Shown here one piece after another: positions 9,568 to 18,776 of a DNA stretch of 64,000 bases. The notes below the pieces were generated by a model. The model was not told the origin of the DNA. It did no database searches and saw only the letters and a program-made list of their open reading frames with translations. Numbering within the stretch: position 1 is the stretch's first letter; the number at the start of each line of letters is the position of its first letter. The stretch comes from Klebsiella aerogenes (GTDB taxonomy: Bacteria; Pseudomonadota; Gammaproteobacteria; Enterobacterales; Enterobacteriaceae), in the NCBI GenBank assembly GCA_029027985.1, contig CP119076.1, positions 124,001 to 188,000 of the forward strand, written 5' to 3'. The translations under genes and the position numbers were made by a program.

Positions 9568-10586
9568 TGAACGCGCTTAATGCTGCAATGACTGTGATCG
9601 GTGCCGGTTCTTACGGCACCGCTCTTGCCATCACCCTGGCAAGAAATGGCCACGAGGTTGTCCTCTGGGGCCATGACCCGAAACATATCGCGACGCTGCA
9701 ACACGATCGCTGCAACGCCGCTTTCCTCCCTGATGTCCCTTTCCCGGATACGCTGCGCCTTGAGAGCGATTTAGCGACGGCGCTGGCCGCCAGTCGCGAT
9801 ATTCTCGTGGTGGTGCCGAGCCACGTCTTCGGTCAGGTGCTGGGGCAAATTAAACCGCTGATGCGCCCTGACGCGCGTCTGGTGTGGGCGACGAAAGGCC
9901 TTGAGGCCGAAACTGGCCGCCTGCTGCAGGACGTCGCGCGTGAAGCGCTGGGCGATGCTATCCCGCTGGCGGTGATCTCCGGCCCGACTTTCGCCAAAGA
10001 GCTGGCCGCCGGCTTGCCGACGGCGATTTCCCTGGCGGCGACGGATCCGCAATTTGCTGACGATCTACAGCGCTTGCTGCACTGCGGCAAAAGCTTTCGC
10101 GTTTACATCAACCCGGACTTTATCGGCGTGCAGCTCGGCGGCGCGGTGAAAAACGTGATCGCCATTGGCGCCGGGATGTCTGACGGTATCGGCTTCGGCG
10201 CGAATGCGCGTACGGCGCTGATCACCCGCGGGCTGGTGGAAATGTCCCGCCTCGGGGCGGCGCTGGGCGCCGATCCGGAAACCTTCATGGGGATGGCGGG
10301 GCTGGGCGACCTGGTGCTGACCTGCACTGATAACCAATCGCGAAATCGCCGCTTCGGCTTGATGCTCGGACAGGGCATGGACGTGCAAAGCGCTCAGGAC
10401 CAGATTGGCCAGGTGGTTGAAGGTTATCGCAATACCAAAGAGGTTCGCGTTCTCGCGCAGCGTTTAGGTGTCGAAATGCCAATAACCGAGGAAATTTATC
10501 AGGTATTGTATTGCGGAAAAATTGCGCGCGAGGCAGCATTGACCTTATTAGGTCGCGCACGCAAGGACGAACGCAGCGCCAACTAG
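9567..10586 (+). CDS. gpsA: Glycerol-3-phosphate dehydrogenase [NAD(P)+]
   Basis: GpsA reduces dihydroxyacetone phosphate to sn-glycerol 3-phosphate, the backbone precursor of phospholipids. The product has 339 residues, identical in length to E. coli GpsA. The nucleotide-binding GAGSYGTA lies at 12-19, the substrate-site GPTFAKEL near 135, and the catalytic lysine segment [11 protein letters not shown] near 190. Its start overlaps the secB stop, and cysE follows after 80 bp. Confidence 0.97.
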   Translation: MNALNAAMTVIGAGSYGTALAITLARNGHEVVLWGHDPKHIATLQHDRCNAAFLPDVPFPDTLRLESDLATALAASRDILVVVPSHVFGQVLGQIKPLMRPDARLVWATKGLEAETGRLLQDVAREALGDAIPLAVISGPTFAKELAAGLPTAISLAATDPQFADDLQRLLHCGKSFRVYINPDFIGVQLGGAVKNVIAIGAGMSDGIGFGANARTALITRGLVEMSRLGAALGADPETFMGMAGLGDLVLTCTDNQSRNRRFGLMLGQGMDVQSAQDQIGQVVEGYRNTKEVRVLAQRLGVEMPITEEIYQVLYCGKIAREAALTLLGRARKDERSAN

Positions 10587-10666
10587 CCGCAGGGAAAGTC
10601 TGTCACCTGAATGACCCGGTCAGCGAAGAACTGGCCGGTCATAATTCTTATCGTCTGGAGTATGCA

Positions 10667-11488
10667 ATGCCGTGTGAAGAACTGGATATCGTCTGGAACA
10701 ATATTAAAGCCGAAGCCCGGGCCCTGGCGGACTGTGAGCCGATGCTCGCCAGTTTTTACCACGCAACGTTACTCAAGCACGAAAACCTGGGCAGCGCCCT
10801 GAGCTATATGCTGGCCAACAAGCTGGCCTCGCCGATTATGCCGGCTATCGCCATTCGCGAAGTGGTGGAAGAGGCCTACGCTGCCGACCCGGAGATGATC
10901 GCCTCCGCCGCCTGCGATATTCAGGCCGTGCGCACCCGCGACCCGGCGGTCGATAAATATTCCACGCCGCTGCTGTACCTGAAGGGCTTCCACGCGTTGC
11001 AGGCCTATCGCATTGGTCATTGGCTGTGGAACCAGGGGCGCCGCGCGCTGGCGATTTTCCTGCAGAATCAGGTTTCGGTCTCTTTCCAGGTTGATATTCA
11101 CCCGGCGGCGAAGATTGGCCGTGGGATCATGCTGGACCACGCCACTGGCATCGTGGTCGGCGAAACGGCGGTTATCGAAGACGACGTATCGATTCTGCAA
11201 TCCGTCACCCTCGGCGGTACCGGTAAAACCAGCGGCGACCGTCACCCGAAAATTCGCGAAGGCGTGATGATTGGCGCTGGGGCGAAGATCCTCGGCAATA
11301 TCGAAGTGGGGCGCGGCGCGAAGATTGGCGCGGGTTCTGTGGTGCTGCAGCCGGTTCCGCCGCATACCACCGCCGCAGGCGTACCGGCGCGTATCGTCGG
11401 CAAGCCGGAGAGCGATAAGCCCGCGATGGATATGGATCAGCATTTTAATGGGATACACCATACCTTCGAGTACGGCGACGGGATTTGA
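10667..11488 (+). CDS. cysE: Serine O-acetyltransferase
   Basis: CysE acetylates L-serine with acetyl-CoA to give O-acetylserine, the first committed step of cysteine synthesis, and is feedback-inhibited by cysteine. The chosen ATG at 10667 has a GGAG site upstream and gives 273 residues, the E. coli length. An N-terminal helical domain is followed by left-handed beta-helix hexapeptide repeats (about 140-245). The catalytic histidine segments DIHPAAKIG and GDRHPKIR are visible. The C-terminal tail, which contacts CysK in the cysteine synthase complex, ends in YGDGI. Confidence 0.97.
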   Translation: MPCEELDIVWNNIKAEARALADCEPMLASFYHATLLKHENLGSALSYMLANKLASPIMPAIAIREVVEEAYAADPEMIASAACDIQAVRTRDPAVDKYSTPLLYLKGFHALQAYRIGHWLWNQGRRALAIFLQNQVSVSFQVDIHPAAKIGRGIMLDHATGIVVGETAVIEDDVSILQSVTLGGTGKTSGDRHPKIREGVMIGAGAKILGNIEVGRGAKIGAGSVVLQPVPPHTTAAGVPARIVGKPESDKPAMDMDQHFNGIHHTFEYGDGI

Positions 11489-11522
11489 ATTATTGCCATT
11501 TGCCGCCGTTAAGCTCAGAGAT

Positions 11523-11560
11523 GTAGCCCGGATAAGGCGCAACGCGCCGCAATCCGGGAA
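11523..11560. repeat. REP-like palindrome after cysE
   Basis: The arms CCCGGAT and ATCCGGG enclose GCG-rich inner pairs, in the convergent space between cysE and trmL. The same core (GTAGCCCGGATAAGGCG) occurs at 31086-31119, so it is a dispersed palindromic unit. In transcripts it can form a stable 3' hairpin for cysE and possibly trmL. Confidence 0.75.
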
Positions 11561-11569
11561 CCGCTCAGG

Positions 11570-12043
11570 TTAGCTGCGCAACACGGCGCCCTGGTATCCC
11601 AGCTGGCGCCAGGCCTCGTATACCACGACCGACACCGCGTTTGACAGATTCATGCTGCGGCTGTCCGGCATCATCGGAATACGGATTTTTTGCTCCGCCG
11701 GTAGGGCATCGAGAATGCTGGCCGGCAGGCCGCGAGTTTCCGGACCAAACATCAAAAAATCGCCATCCTGATAGCTTACCGCGCTGTGGGCGGGCGTGCC
11801 TTTGGTGGTCAGAGCGAACAGACGCTGTGGATTCGCGCTGGCGACAAACGCCGCGTAATCTGCATGGCGCTGTACGGCGGTGAACTCGTGATAGTCCAGC
11901 CCGGCGCGTCTCAGGCGCTTATCGTCCCAGGCGAAGCCCATCGGTTCAATGATATGCAGATTGAAGCCGGTGTTGGCGCACAGGCGGATAATATTGCCGG
12001 TGTTCGGCGGGATTTCTGGTTCGAATAATACGATGTTCAGCAT
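11570..12043 (-). CDS. trmL: tRNA (cytidine/uridine-2'-O)-methyltransferase TrmL
   Basis: TrmL is a SPOUT-family methyltransferase that modifies the ribose of wobble nucleotide 34 in tRNA-Leu. From the ATG at 12043 ([17 protein letters not shown]) it has 157 residues, the E. coli length; nine upstream in-frame codons are not conserved. The knotted C-terminal SAM-site segments FGPETRGLP and [15 protein letters not shown] are present. It is convergent with cysE and lies downstream of lldD on the same strand. Confidence 0.96.
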   Translation of the reverse strand: MLNIVLFEPEIPPNTGNIIRLCANTGFNLHIIEPMGFAWDDKRLRRAGLDYHEFTAVQRHADYAAFVASANPQRLFALTTKGTPAHSAVSYQDGDFLMFGPETRGLPASILDALPAEQKIRIPMMPDSRSMNLSNAVSVVVYEAWRQLGYQGAVLRS

Positions 12044-12135
12044 ACTGCCCTGTCTCATGAGGCTCTTCATTGCGCGGGCAGAATAGCAGATATTTGCCCG
12101 GCTCTCACCCTGCGGGAAAGCGCCGGGCGAGGAAA

Positions 12136-13320
12136 TTAAGCGGCGCTATCCTGCTTTAGCGCATGAAACGTCTGCAGCGCTTCGGCGTTCTGCACCAGCG
12201 AATCACGGCTGATTTCGCTAATGGTTTTTGCCCCGGTCAGGGTCATTGCCACCTTCATCTCTTTCTCAATCAGGTTCAGCAGATTCGCCACCCCCTGTTT
12301 GCCGTGGGTTGCCAACGCATACAGATAGGCGCGGCCCAACAGCACGCTATCGGCGCCAAGGGCGATCATCCGCACGACGTCGAGACCGTTACGAATACCG
12401 CTGTCGGCGAGGATGGTAATATCGCCTTTGACCGCATCGGCAATCGCCGGCAGGGCGCGCGCGGAAGAGAGCACGCCATCAAGCTGGCGGCCGCCGTGGT
12501 TGGAGACCACAATGCCGTCAGCGCCAAAGCGTACTGCATCGCGGGCATCTTCTGGATCGAGGATCCCTTTGATCACCATCGGGCCGTCCCAAAAATCGCG
12601 GATCCACTCCAGGTCTTTCCAGGAAATCGACGGATCGAAGTTATTCGCCAGCCAGCCGATGTAATCCTCAAGACCGGTCGGTTTACCGAGGTAAGCGGAG
12701 ATATTACCCAGATCGTGCGGGCGACCGTTAAGGCCGACGTCCCACGCCCACTGCGGATGGGTGGCCGCCTGCCAGTAGCGGCGCATCGCGGCGTTCGGAC
12801 CGCTCATCCCGGAATGGGCGTCGCGGTAGCGAGCGCCGGGCGTCGGCATATCCACGGTGAAGACCAGCGTTGAGCAGCCCGCTGCTTTGGCGCGCTCCAG
12901 CGCATTGCGCATAAAGCCGCGGTCGCGCAGGACATACAGTTGGAACCACATCGGGCGCTTGATGGTCGGGGCGACCTCTTCAATCGGGCAGACGGAAACG
13001 GTAGACAGGGTAAATGGGATGCCTTTGTCGTCCGCCGCGCCCGCCGCCTGCACTTCACCGCGGCGTGCGTACATACCGCACAGTCCAACCGGCGCCAGTG
13101 CCGTCGGCATTGCCAGCTTCTCATTGAATAAGGTCGTTTCCAGGCTCAGGTCCGACATATTGCGCAGGATACGCTGACGGAGCGCCACGTCGGAGAGGTC
13201 CTCAACGTTACGGCGCAAGGTATGTTCGGCATAGGCGCCGCCGTCGATGTAGTGGAACAGAAACGGTGGCAGGATTCGCTGTGCGGCGGCGCGATAGTCG
13301 CTGGCGGCGGAAATAATCAT
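12136..13320 (-). CDS. lldD: L-lactate dehydrogenase (FMN, quinone-linked)
   Basis: LldD is a membrane-associated flavoprotein that oxidises L-lactate to pyruvate and feeds electrons to the quinone pool. The product has 394 residues from the ATG at 13320; the preceding codon, GTG at 13323, is an alternative. The catalytic-base motif [12 protein letters not shown] and FMN-phosphate segments ([23 protein letters not shown]) identify the alpha-hydroxyacid oxidase family. The lldR stop overlaps the start (TGATG), so it is the last gene of lldPRD. The final 15 or so residues diverge from E. coli. Confidence 0.96.
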   Translation of the reverse strand: MIISAASDYRAAAQRILPPFLFHYIDGGAYAEHTLRRNVEDLSDVALRQRILRNMSDLSLETTLFNEKLAMPTALAPVGLCGMYARRGEVQAAGAADDKGIPFTLSTVSVCPIEEVAPTIKRPMWFQLYVLRDRGFMRNALERAKAAGCSTLVFTVDMPTPGARYRDAHSGMSGPNAAMRRYWQAATHPQWAWDVGLNGRPHDLGNISAYLGKPTGLEDYIGWLANNFDPSISWKDLEWIRDFWDGPMVIKGILDPEDARDAVRFGADGIVVSNHGGRQLDGVLSSARALPAIADAVKGDITILADSGIRNGLDVVRMIALGADSVLLGRAYLYALATHGKQGVANLLNLIEKEMKVAMTLTGAKTISEISRDSLVQNAEALQTFHALKQDSAA

Positions 13321-14093
13321 CACGAGTTCTCCCTGGAATTTTCATTGTGGTCGCCGGGCAGGCGGGTGATACGCGCCTGGCGGGCCTGGTCTTCATCAAA
13401 GTGTTTAATGGTGGCGTGAACGAAACCGAGGTGGGCCATCATCGCCTGACGAGCGCCTTCGGCGTCGCCGGCGAATATCGCTTCCATGACCGCCTGATGT
13501 TGTTCGGTCAGGCGTGCAAAGACTGGCGGTACCAGATACATCCGCTGGCGGCTCTGTTTCACCGAGGATTGCAGGAGTTCGAAGAAACCGCGCATGGTTT
13601 GCAGCAGCACCACATTGTGCGATGCTTCGGCGATCGCCAGGTGGAAGCGGACATCCGCCTGTGAAGCGAGGTCCGGGTCATCGCTGAGGGTGGCCTCAAA
13701 GCAGAGGCGAATTTTTTCTTTTTCGGCATCGGTCGCCCGCATCGCCGCGTGCCAGGCAGTGCTGGCTTCGATGGCATGGCGGGCTTCGAGAATATCGAAA
13801 CTGTAGTCGGGGTCGTCGGCAAGCAGCGTTTTCAGCGGCTGTACGATGTTTTGCTCCGACCAGGGGTCGTGCTGCCAACGCACGAAGGTGCCGCCGCCGC
13901 GACGGCTAAGCAGCACCCCTTCGTTCACCAGCATCGCCAGCGCCTCGCGCAGCGAATTGCGCGAGACGCCGAGCTGGGCGGCTAGCTGGCGTTCGGCGGG
14001 CAAACGCATGCCCGCCTCCAGTTGTTGTTCTTCAATCAGCGCCCGGACGCGGTTTGCGACATCATCGGCCAGGCGTTTCGGCATCACTATCAC
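13320..14093 (-). CDS. lldR: L-lactate operon regulator LldR (GntR/FadR family)
   Basis: LldR is a GntR-family regulator that controls lldPRD by binding two operators and responds to L-lactate. The 257-residue product has an N-terminal winged helix (about 5-72, with [13 protein letters not shown] as recognition segment) and a C-terminal FCD ligand domain (about 95-225). It starts with GTG overlapping the lldP stop by four bases (GTGA). Matching operators lie upstream of lldP at 15818-15835 and 15944-15960. Confidence 0.96.
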   Translation of the reverse strand: MIVMPKRLADDVANRVRALIEEQQLEAGMRLPAERQLAAQLGVSRNSLREALAMLVNEGVLLSRRGGGTFVRWQHDPWSEQNIVQPLKTLLADDPDYSFDILEARHAIEASTAWHAAMRATDAEKEKIRLCFEATLSDDPDLASQADVRFHLAIAEASHNVVLLQTMRGFFELLQSSVKQSRQRMYLVPPVFARLTEQHQAVMEAIFAGDAEGARQAMMAHLGFVHATIKHFDEDQARQARITRLPGDHNENSRENS

Positions 14094-15745
14094 GGAATCA
14101 TCCAGGTTAAGACATATGCCTGCAGCGTGGTAATCAGGCCCACCATGCAGGTGAATATCAGGCTGTGCTTCACGGTAAAGCGGAACAGATCCGACTCTTT
14201 ACCCACCAGGCCCACCGCGGCGCAGGCAATGGCGATCGACTGCGGCGAAATCATCTTGCCGGTTACCCCGCCGGAGGTATTGGCGGCGACCAGCAGAATA
14301 TCGGAAACGCCGATTTGTTGCGCTGCCGTCGCCTGCAATGCGGCGAACAACGCGTTAGACGAGGTATCCGATCCGGTGAGGAATACCCCCAGCCAGCCGA
14401 GGAACGGCGAGAAGAAGGTAAACGCGTGGCCGGTGTGCGCCAGTGCGAGGGCCAGCGTCGACGACAGCCCGGAGTAGTTTGAAATAAAGGCGAACGCCAG
14501 CACCATGCCGATGGAGTAGATCGGCAGCGCCAGATCTTTCAGCGTCCCGGCAAAGGTGGCGATCGCATCTTTCGGCTTCATACGCAGCCAGACGATAGAC
14601 AGTATAGCGGCGAACAGAATGGCGGTGCCGGTTGCCGACAGCCAGTCGAATTTATATACCGCGGCATATGGCGTTGCTTCGCTGACCACGGGCGGCATGC
14701 GGGCGACCATTTTGTCGAGGAACGGTACCGAAATGTTGATCACGAAATCATACATCGCCCCGCCTGGCGCGAAGAGGGCTTTAAACGGCGGCACGCTCCA
14801 CAGGGTGACGGTGGCGGTGAGGAACAGGAACGGCGACCAGGCGCGCACCACCTGACCGGCGGTGTAATGGGTACGGGCTAGCGTTTGATCGACCTGTGAG
14901 GCGCCCATATCGCCAAAGCGGAAGATGCGTACCGGCTGCCAGCGTTTGAGGAACAGGGTCAGACACACCAGCGATGCCAGCGAAGAGATAATATCCGGCA
15001 GTTCCGGGCCGAGGAAGTTAGAGCTGAGATACTGCGCGATGGCGAACGAACCGCCAGCGACGATCACCGCGGGCCAGGTCTCTTTCACGCCGCGCCAGCC
15101 GTCCATAATCGCCATGATCCAGAACAGCACGATAATGGTCATGAACGGCAACTGACGGCCGACCATCTGGCCGATGGTGAAACTGTCGATGCCGGTAACT
15201 TGTCCGGCGACCAGAATCGGGATCCCCATGGCGCCAAAGGCCACTGGCGCGGTGTTGACGATCAGGCATAACCCGGCGGCGTACAGCGGGTTAAAGCCGA
15301 GACCAACCAGCAGCGCGGCGGTAATCGCCACCGGTGCGCCAAAACCGGCGGCTCCTTCGAGGAACGCGCCGAAGGAAAAGCCGACGATCAGCATTTGCAA
15401 ACGCTGGTCAGGGGTAATCGACAGAATCGACGAGCGGATAATGTCGAACTGCCCGGTTTTCACCGAAATTTTATAGACAAAGACCGCGGCAATAATAATC
15501 CACGCGATAGGCCACAGGCCGTAGAAAAAGCCGTACACCACGGAGGCCAGGGCGTGGTCGACCGGCATTTTGTAGAACAGCAGGGCGACCAGCAGCGCGA
15601 TAGCGACGGTCCAGGTGGCAGCAATGTACCCTTTAAGTTTGAGCTTAATCAGGGCGAAAAAGAAAAACAGAATCGGAAGTGAGGCGATCAGGCTGGAAAG
15701 CCAAATGTTTCCAGCCGGGTCGTAGTTTTGTTGCCAGAGGTTCAT
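14090..15745 (-). CDS. lldP: L-lactate permease
   Basis: LldP is an inner-membrane lactate (and glycolate) proton symporter of the LctP family. The ATG at 15745 ([15 protein letters not shown]) gives 551 residues, the E. coli length, with a dozen or more hydrophobic helices. Conserved membrane segments include [17 protein letters not shown] and [16 protein letters not shown]. It is the first gene of lldPRD; the start follows an AGGT-type ribosome site. Confidence 0.96.
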   Translation of the reverse strand: MNLWQQNYDPAGNIWLSSLIASLPILFFFFALIKLKLKGYIAATWTVAIALLVALLFYKMPVDHALASVVYGFFYGLWPIAWIIIAAVFVYKISVKTGQFDIIRSSILSITPDQRLQMLIVGFSFGAFLEGAAGFGAPVAITAALLVGLGFNPLYAAGLCLIVNTAPVAFGAMGIPILVAGQVTGIDSFTIGQMVGRQLPFMTIIVLFWIMAIMDGWRGVKETWPAVIVAGGSFAIAQYLSSNFLGPELPDIISSLASLVCLTLFLKRWQPVRIFRFGDMGASQVDQTLARTHYTAGQVVRAWSPFLFLTATVTLWSVPPFKALFAPGGAMYDFVINISVPFLDKMVARMPPVVSEATPYAAVYKFDWLSATGTAILFAAILSIVWLRMKPKDAIATFAGTLKDLALPIYSIGMVLAFAFISNYSGLSSTLALALAHTGHAFTFFSPFLGWLGVFLTGSDTSSNALFAALQATAAQQIGVSDILLVAANTSGGVTGKMISPQSIAIACAAVGLVGKESDLFRFTVKHSLIFTCMVGLITTLQAYVLTWMIP

Positions 15746-15817
15746 GCAGGTCTCCATTGGGCCACATCGAATGTATCAGGTTGGGTCTACGCCCATTGCC
15801 GATCACATTGTTTGTAA

Positions 15818-15835
15818 AATTGGCCCAGCCAAATT
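15818..15835. promoter_or_regulatory. Candidate LldR operator, promoter-proximal
   Basis: The imperfect palindrome AATTGGCCCAGCCAAATT lies 73 bp upstream of the lldP start. It resembles the second site at 15944. The two sites lie about 126 bp apart, close to the spacing of the E. coli O1/O2 pair that flanks the lldP promoter, known to support LldR looping. Confidence 0.65.
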
Positions 15836-15943
15836 GCGATTGTAGGATTAACGACAACTGATGGTTAATCAAATGTTATGGCGTGGCAACGTGTTTGTAA
15901 TGTGAATTGATGGATATGTGAACCGATTGACGGTTTAAGAAAT

Positions 15944-15960
15944 AATTGGTTGGACCAATT
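15944..15960. promoter_or_regulatory. LldR operator, distal
   Basis: AATTGGTTGGACCAATT is a perfect palindrome apart from its three central bases and fits the GntR/FadR-type TGGT-N3-ACCA pattern. It lies about 200 bp upstream of lldP. It is the stronger of the two sites and should be the primary LldR target. Confidence 0.75.
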
Positions 15961-15978
15961 TGGGGAAAGGGTACGGCT

Positions 15979-16036
15979 GTGAGCCCGTAGCCCGGTCAGC
16001 GTAGCGCCGCCGGGGAACAGACGGCTACGAACTCAC
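15979..16036. repeat. Long palindrome (REP-like) between lldP leader and yibL
   Basis: The outer arms (15979-15992 and 16023-16036) match at 12 of 14 positions. They enclose a second GC-rich palindrome (GTAGCCCGGTCAGCG with CGCCGCCGGGG). The unit lies just after the yibL stop and could act as a transcript-stabilising or terminating hairpin for yibL. Confidence 0.6.
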
Positions 16037-16046
16037 AACGAAAAGA

Positions 16047-16409
16047 TTAAAACTCGCTCTTTGCGAAGCCAGTCATCTCTTTGAGGCCCATTTCGCGGCC
16101 CAGCGCGGTCATCGGGTGAACGATAACCAGCCCGCGCACGCTTTTCTTCAGCTTGCCCATATCGGCCTGCTCTTTCCTGGTGATGGCGCGGCGGTGCGGC
16201 ATGCTCATCAGCTTCTGCGCTTCTTTGCTCAGCTTCTGGCTCTGGACGGAACGCAGGCGTTCGATTTCCGTTTCCAGGGTTGCTTTTTCTTTTTCCAGCT
16301 CCGCGTATTTCTCAGCGGCTTCGACCAGAGACAGGTCGGCCTGCTGGTGGCGGATAGCGTCGAGACGGTCGCTCAAACGCTTGATTTCATTCTTTTCGAC
16401 TTCTTTCAT
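16047..16409 (-). CDS. yibL: Ribosome-associated DUF2810 protein YibL
   Basis: YibL is a 120-residue basic, highly charged protein. Its E. coli homologue co-purifies with ribosomal subunits; the molecular role is unknown. The N-terminal half (about 1-65) is a coiled coil rich in Glu, Lys and Ala. The C-terminal half carries a lysine-rich [13 protein letters not shown]-like stretch and the conserved [14 protein letters not shown]-type end. It has the same length and N-terminus as the E. coli protein. Confidence 0.93.
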   Translation of the reverse strand: MKEVEKNEIKRLSDRLDAIRHQQADLSLVEAAEKYAELEKEKATLETEIERLRSVQSQKLSKEAQKLMSMPHRRAITRKEQADMGKLKKSVRGLVIVHPMTALGREMGLKEMTGFAKSEF

Positions 16410-16685
16410 GGTAATTTTATCTGTGAATAAAAGGGCTTCGACGTGACATAGTATGTGCCGGGCGTGCCGTTGTTGATAGTTATTTATCGAAAAACTCGCG
16501 GCCTGGCTGCCGCAAGCATGAGACCTTATTCATATTAACAACTTGAATAATAATGTAATTATTGTTTAAAGCGGTCTGTTTTTCATTTCTGTGAAGCCTG
16601 TCAGCGATTAAGCACGTTTTCCTTAACTTCCCCCCTCTTTTTAGCCAATCCTTAATAAGATCCCCCCCGAGCAGAGGAGAGCGTG
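16410..16685. other. Intergenic region yibL-yibT
   Basis: This 276-bp AT-rich region between divergent yibL and yibT should contain both promoters. A small palindromic AT block (AATAATAATGTAATTATTG) lies near 16540-16560. No conserved operator was recognised and no short gene is convincing. Confidence 0.5.
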
Positions 16686-16910
16686 ATGGCGAAAATCGGC
16701 GACGGCGTACCACGTATTATCGATAAAACGATAGATTTTATGGCCTCGAGCCAGGCATTTATGGAGTATCTGAAAAAGTGCCCGCGCTTACAGCGGATAC
16801 CGGGTGATATTCCAACGGATAAAGAGGAGCTGTTTCTAAGTCGTCTGGACTATTATCGGCAGTTGTACCGGCCGACATGCGACCAGGCAGAAGCGGAATC
16901 AGAGCGTTGA
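16686..16910 (+). CDS. yibT: Small conserved protein YibT
   Basis: YibT is a 74-residue soluble protein of unknown function. It is recognised by the pattern [20 protein letters not shown] near the N-terminus and LEYYR-type [10 protein letters not shown] near the C-terminus, as in E. coli YibT. The ATG at 16686 follows AGGAG at good spacing; a GTG codon directly before it is a less likely start. Its last 12 bp overlap the end of mtlR on the other strand, so the two transcripts converge tail to tail. Confidence 0.85.
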   Translation: MAKIGDGVPRIIDKTIDFMASSQAFMEYLKKCPRLQRIPGDIPTDKEELFLSRLDYYRQLYRPTCDQAEAESER

Positions 16911-17498
16911 TTTCTGGAAGGCTTTTTTTAAGCTGATTCGGGAAATCAGCTCAGTCAGGGACAACACCATCGTAGAACGTACAACCTGCTGGTAGCGCAG
17001 TTTCTGCATTGCCAGCAGTTCCGCATCGCTTTCGTCGAACAGCGGCGTCGGTGGCAGCGCGGCGACGCAGTGTAGCTCGCCTAGCGGCCCGAGGATTTCA
17101 TCATCGGTAAAGGCGTACTCGTTGCCATCGTGATTCAGCTCTTCGCGTAGGGCCATCAGCAGCTCGGCATCTTCGTATTCGGCGCGGCTTATCACCCCAA
17201 GGCCGTAGATCAGCTTCAGGCGTACGGAAAGGTCGCCCAGCGGTCCACTGCCGTCCAGCAATGGCTCCACTGCGTATTTCACCGCGTAATCGTCTTTGCG
17301 GAATACCTGAAGTACCAGAATGTTGACCGCCTCCGTCAGGAGCTCTACGGCGGCTATCAGGAAACTTCTTACGGTCTTACCAGCATTTAAACGCTCAAGA
17401 ACGCGGTTTTCAAATGCCTGTGTTTCTTCCATTATTGCCTGCATATCGGACAGGGGGTGTTGTGGGCGCGGCGTTGGCCGCGCCAGGTTGTGCATCAT
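16899..17498 (-). CDS. mtlR: Mannitol operon repressor MtlR
   Basis: MtlR represses the mannitol operon. It has an all-helical fold with no classical DNA-binding motif, so it may act through a partner such as the phosphocarrier HPr. The 199-residue product is four residues longer than in E. coli and differs mainly in the first 17. Conserved blocks are [19 protein letters not shown] and [10 protein letters not shown]. The ATG overlaps the mtlD stop by four bases, so it is coupled as the last gene of mtlADR. Its 3' end overlaps yibT by 12 bp. Confidence 0.94.
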   Translation of the reverse strand: MMHNLARPTPRPQHPLSDMQAIMEETQAFENRVLERLNAGKTVRSFLIAAVELLTEAVNILVLQVFRKDDYAVKYAVEPLLDGSGPLGDLSVRLKLIYGLGVISRAEYEDAELLMALREELNHDGNEYAFTDDEILGPLGELHCVAALPPTPLFDESDAELLAMQKLRYQQVVRSTMVLSLTELISRISLKKAFQKSTL

Positions 17499-18643
17499 TT
17501 TACCGCGTTGTAGTCGTTAACGGCCTCCACCACAACAGCGCTTGCCGCATCCAGACCGGAAATCTGCGCCAGCGCGGCCTGCGGGCCTTTCTCGGCGATA
17601 AGCGCCGCTAACTCCAGTGCCTGCGGGTCTTCTTCGCTGCGGAAATGCATAGCCGCGGCGATCCCTTTCACCAGGTTGACATGCGGCAGGCCGTATTCCA
17701 GCGTGCCGAGCAGCGGCTTGATCAAGCGATCGCCTGCGCTCAGTTTACGCAGCGGCTGGCGGCCGACGCGTTCCACATCATCTTTCAGATACGGGTTCTC
17801 GAAACGACCGAGAATTTTCTGGATATAAGCCGCATGCTTCTGCGCATCAAAGCTGTAGCGTTTGATCAGCACCGCACCGCTCTCTTCCATGGCCCCTTTG
17901 ACGACTGCGCGAATATGCTCATCGAGGATGGCATCGCGAATCGTTTGGTGGCCAGCCAGTTTTCCGAGGTAGGCGGTTATAGCATGCCCTGTGTTTAAGG
18001 TGAATAGCTTACGTTCGACAAATGCCATCAGGTTATCGGTTAATTCCATTCCTGGGATGTTCGGCAGCTCGCCCTTGAACTGGGTTTTATCGACGATCCA
18101 TTCGCTGAAGGTCTCCACGGTGACTTCCAGCGGGTCGTTGGTGGCGGAAGCGGATGGCGGCACGATACGGTCAACGGCGGAATCGACAAAGCCGACGTGT
18201 GCTTCAACCCAAGCCTTGTCGTCTTCCGCCAGCGCGTTAAACACATGGCCTTTCAGTTGCGTGGTGCCGCGTACCATATTTTCGCAGGCGATGATGTTCA
18301 GCGGGCGTTCGATGCCCTGGGCTTTACGTTTCGCCAGACCTTTGGCGATCGCCGGCGCGATGCGCTCCAGCACTACCGGACCGACGGCGGTGGTCACCAG
18401 GTCAACGCTGGCGATCAGATCCACTACGTCATCGCCAATGCTGCTCACGGCATTCACCCCGGAAACGGTATCGACCTGCTCATTTTCGCCAACGACGTGA
18501 ACCTGGTAGCTATGACGGGCATTCAGGGCATCAAGGACGACCTGATTGACATCGGCGAACGTGAGGGCGATCCCGGCGTCAGCCAGCAGTTTGCCAATAA
18601 AGCCACGTCCGATATTACCTGCGCCAAAATGTAATGCTTTCAT
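17495..18643 (-). CDS. mtlD: Mannitol-1-phosphate 5-dehydrogenase
   Basis: MtlD oxidises mannitol 1-phosphate, delivered by the MtlA phosphotransferase, to fructose 6-phosphate with NAD+. The start [14 protein letters not shown] gives 382 residues, the usual length, and carries the nucleotide-binding GAGNIGRG at residues 7-14. The catalytic lysine segment ([14 protein letters not shown]) is present at about 210. A TTG five codons upstream would add a non-conserved extension. It lies between mtlA and mtlR, 130 bp after mtlA. Confidence 0.95.
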   Translation of the reverse strand: MKALHFGAGNIGRGFIGKLLADAGIALTFADVNQVVLDALNARHSYQVHVVGENEQVDTVSGVNAVSSIGDDVVDLIASVDLVTTAVGPVVLERIAPAIAKGLAKRKAQGIERPLNIIACENMVRGTTQLKGHVFNALAEDDKAWVEAHVGFVDSAVDRIVPPSASATNDPLEVTVETFSEWIVDKTQFKGELPNIPGMELTDNLMAFVERKLFTLNTGHAITAYLGKLAGHQTIRDAILDEHIRAVVKGAMEESGAVLIKRYSFDAQKHAAYIQKILGRFENPYLKDDVERVGRQPLRKLSAGDRLIKPLLGTLEYGLPHVNLVKGIAAAMHFRSEEDPQALELAALIAEKGPQAALAQISGLDAASAVVVEAVNDYNAVK

Positions 18644-18672
18644 AGTATTAACCTTCAATTAATGTTTTTACC

Positions 18673-18737
18673 TGAGAGGGCTGGGGTGAGGGACTACCCT
18701 CAACCGAGCCCTCTCTCCACCATGATGGAGAGAGGGG
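18673..18737. repeat. Palindromic repeat in the mtlA-mtlD spacer
   Basis: Two back-to-back elements lie here. A GAGAGGGCTGGGGTGAGGG motif comes first; its complement (CCCTCACCCCAGCCCTCTC) is a common dispersed intergenic sequence in proteobacteria. An 11-bp perfect hairpin at 18709-18736 follows (CCCTCTCTCCA, 6-base loop, TGGAGAGAGGG). The hairpin lies downstream of mtlA in the operon transcript and could protect the mtlA message or lower mtlDR expression. A shorter related block lies upstream of selA at 21919-21940. Confidence 0.7.
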
Positions 18738-18776
18738 GAGCGGATGGCGGCGTTAACGCCTTGTCCAGGTTACAGA

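Larger units (their letters stand above)
15746..16046. other. Intergenic region lldP-yibL
   Basis: This 300-bp stretch has no gene. From left to right it holds the lldP leader, an LldR-like operator, an AT-rich promoter segment, a second LldR operator, and a long palindrome next to the yibL stop. No open frame here looks coding. Confidence 0.7.
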
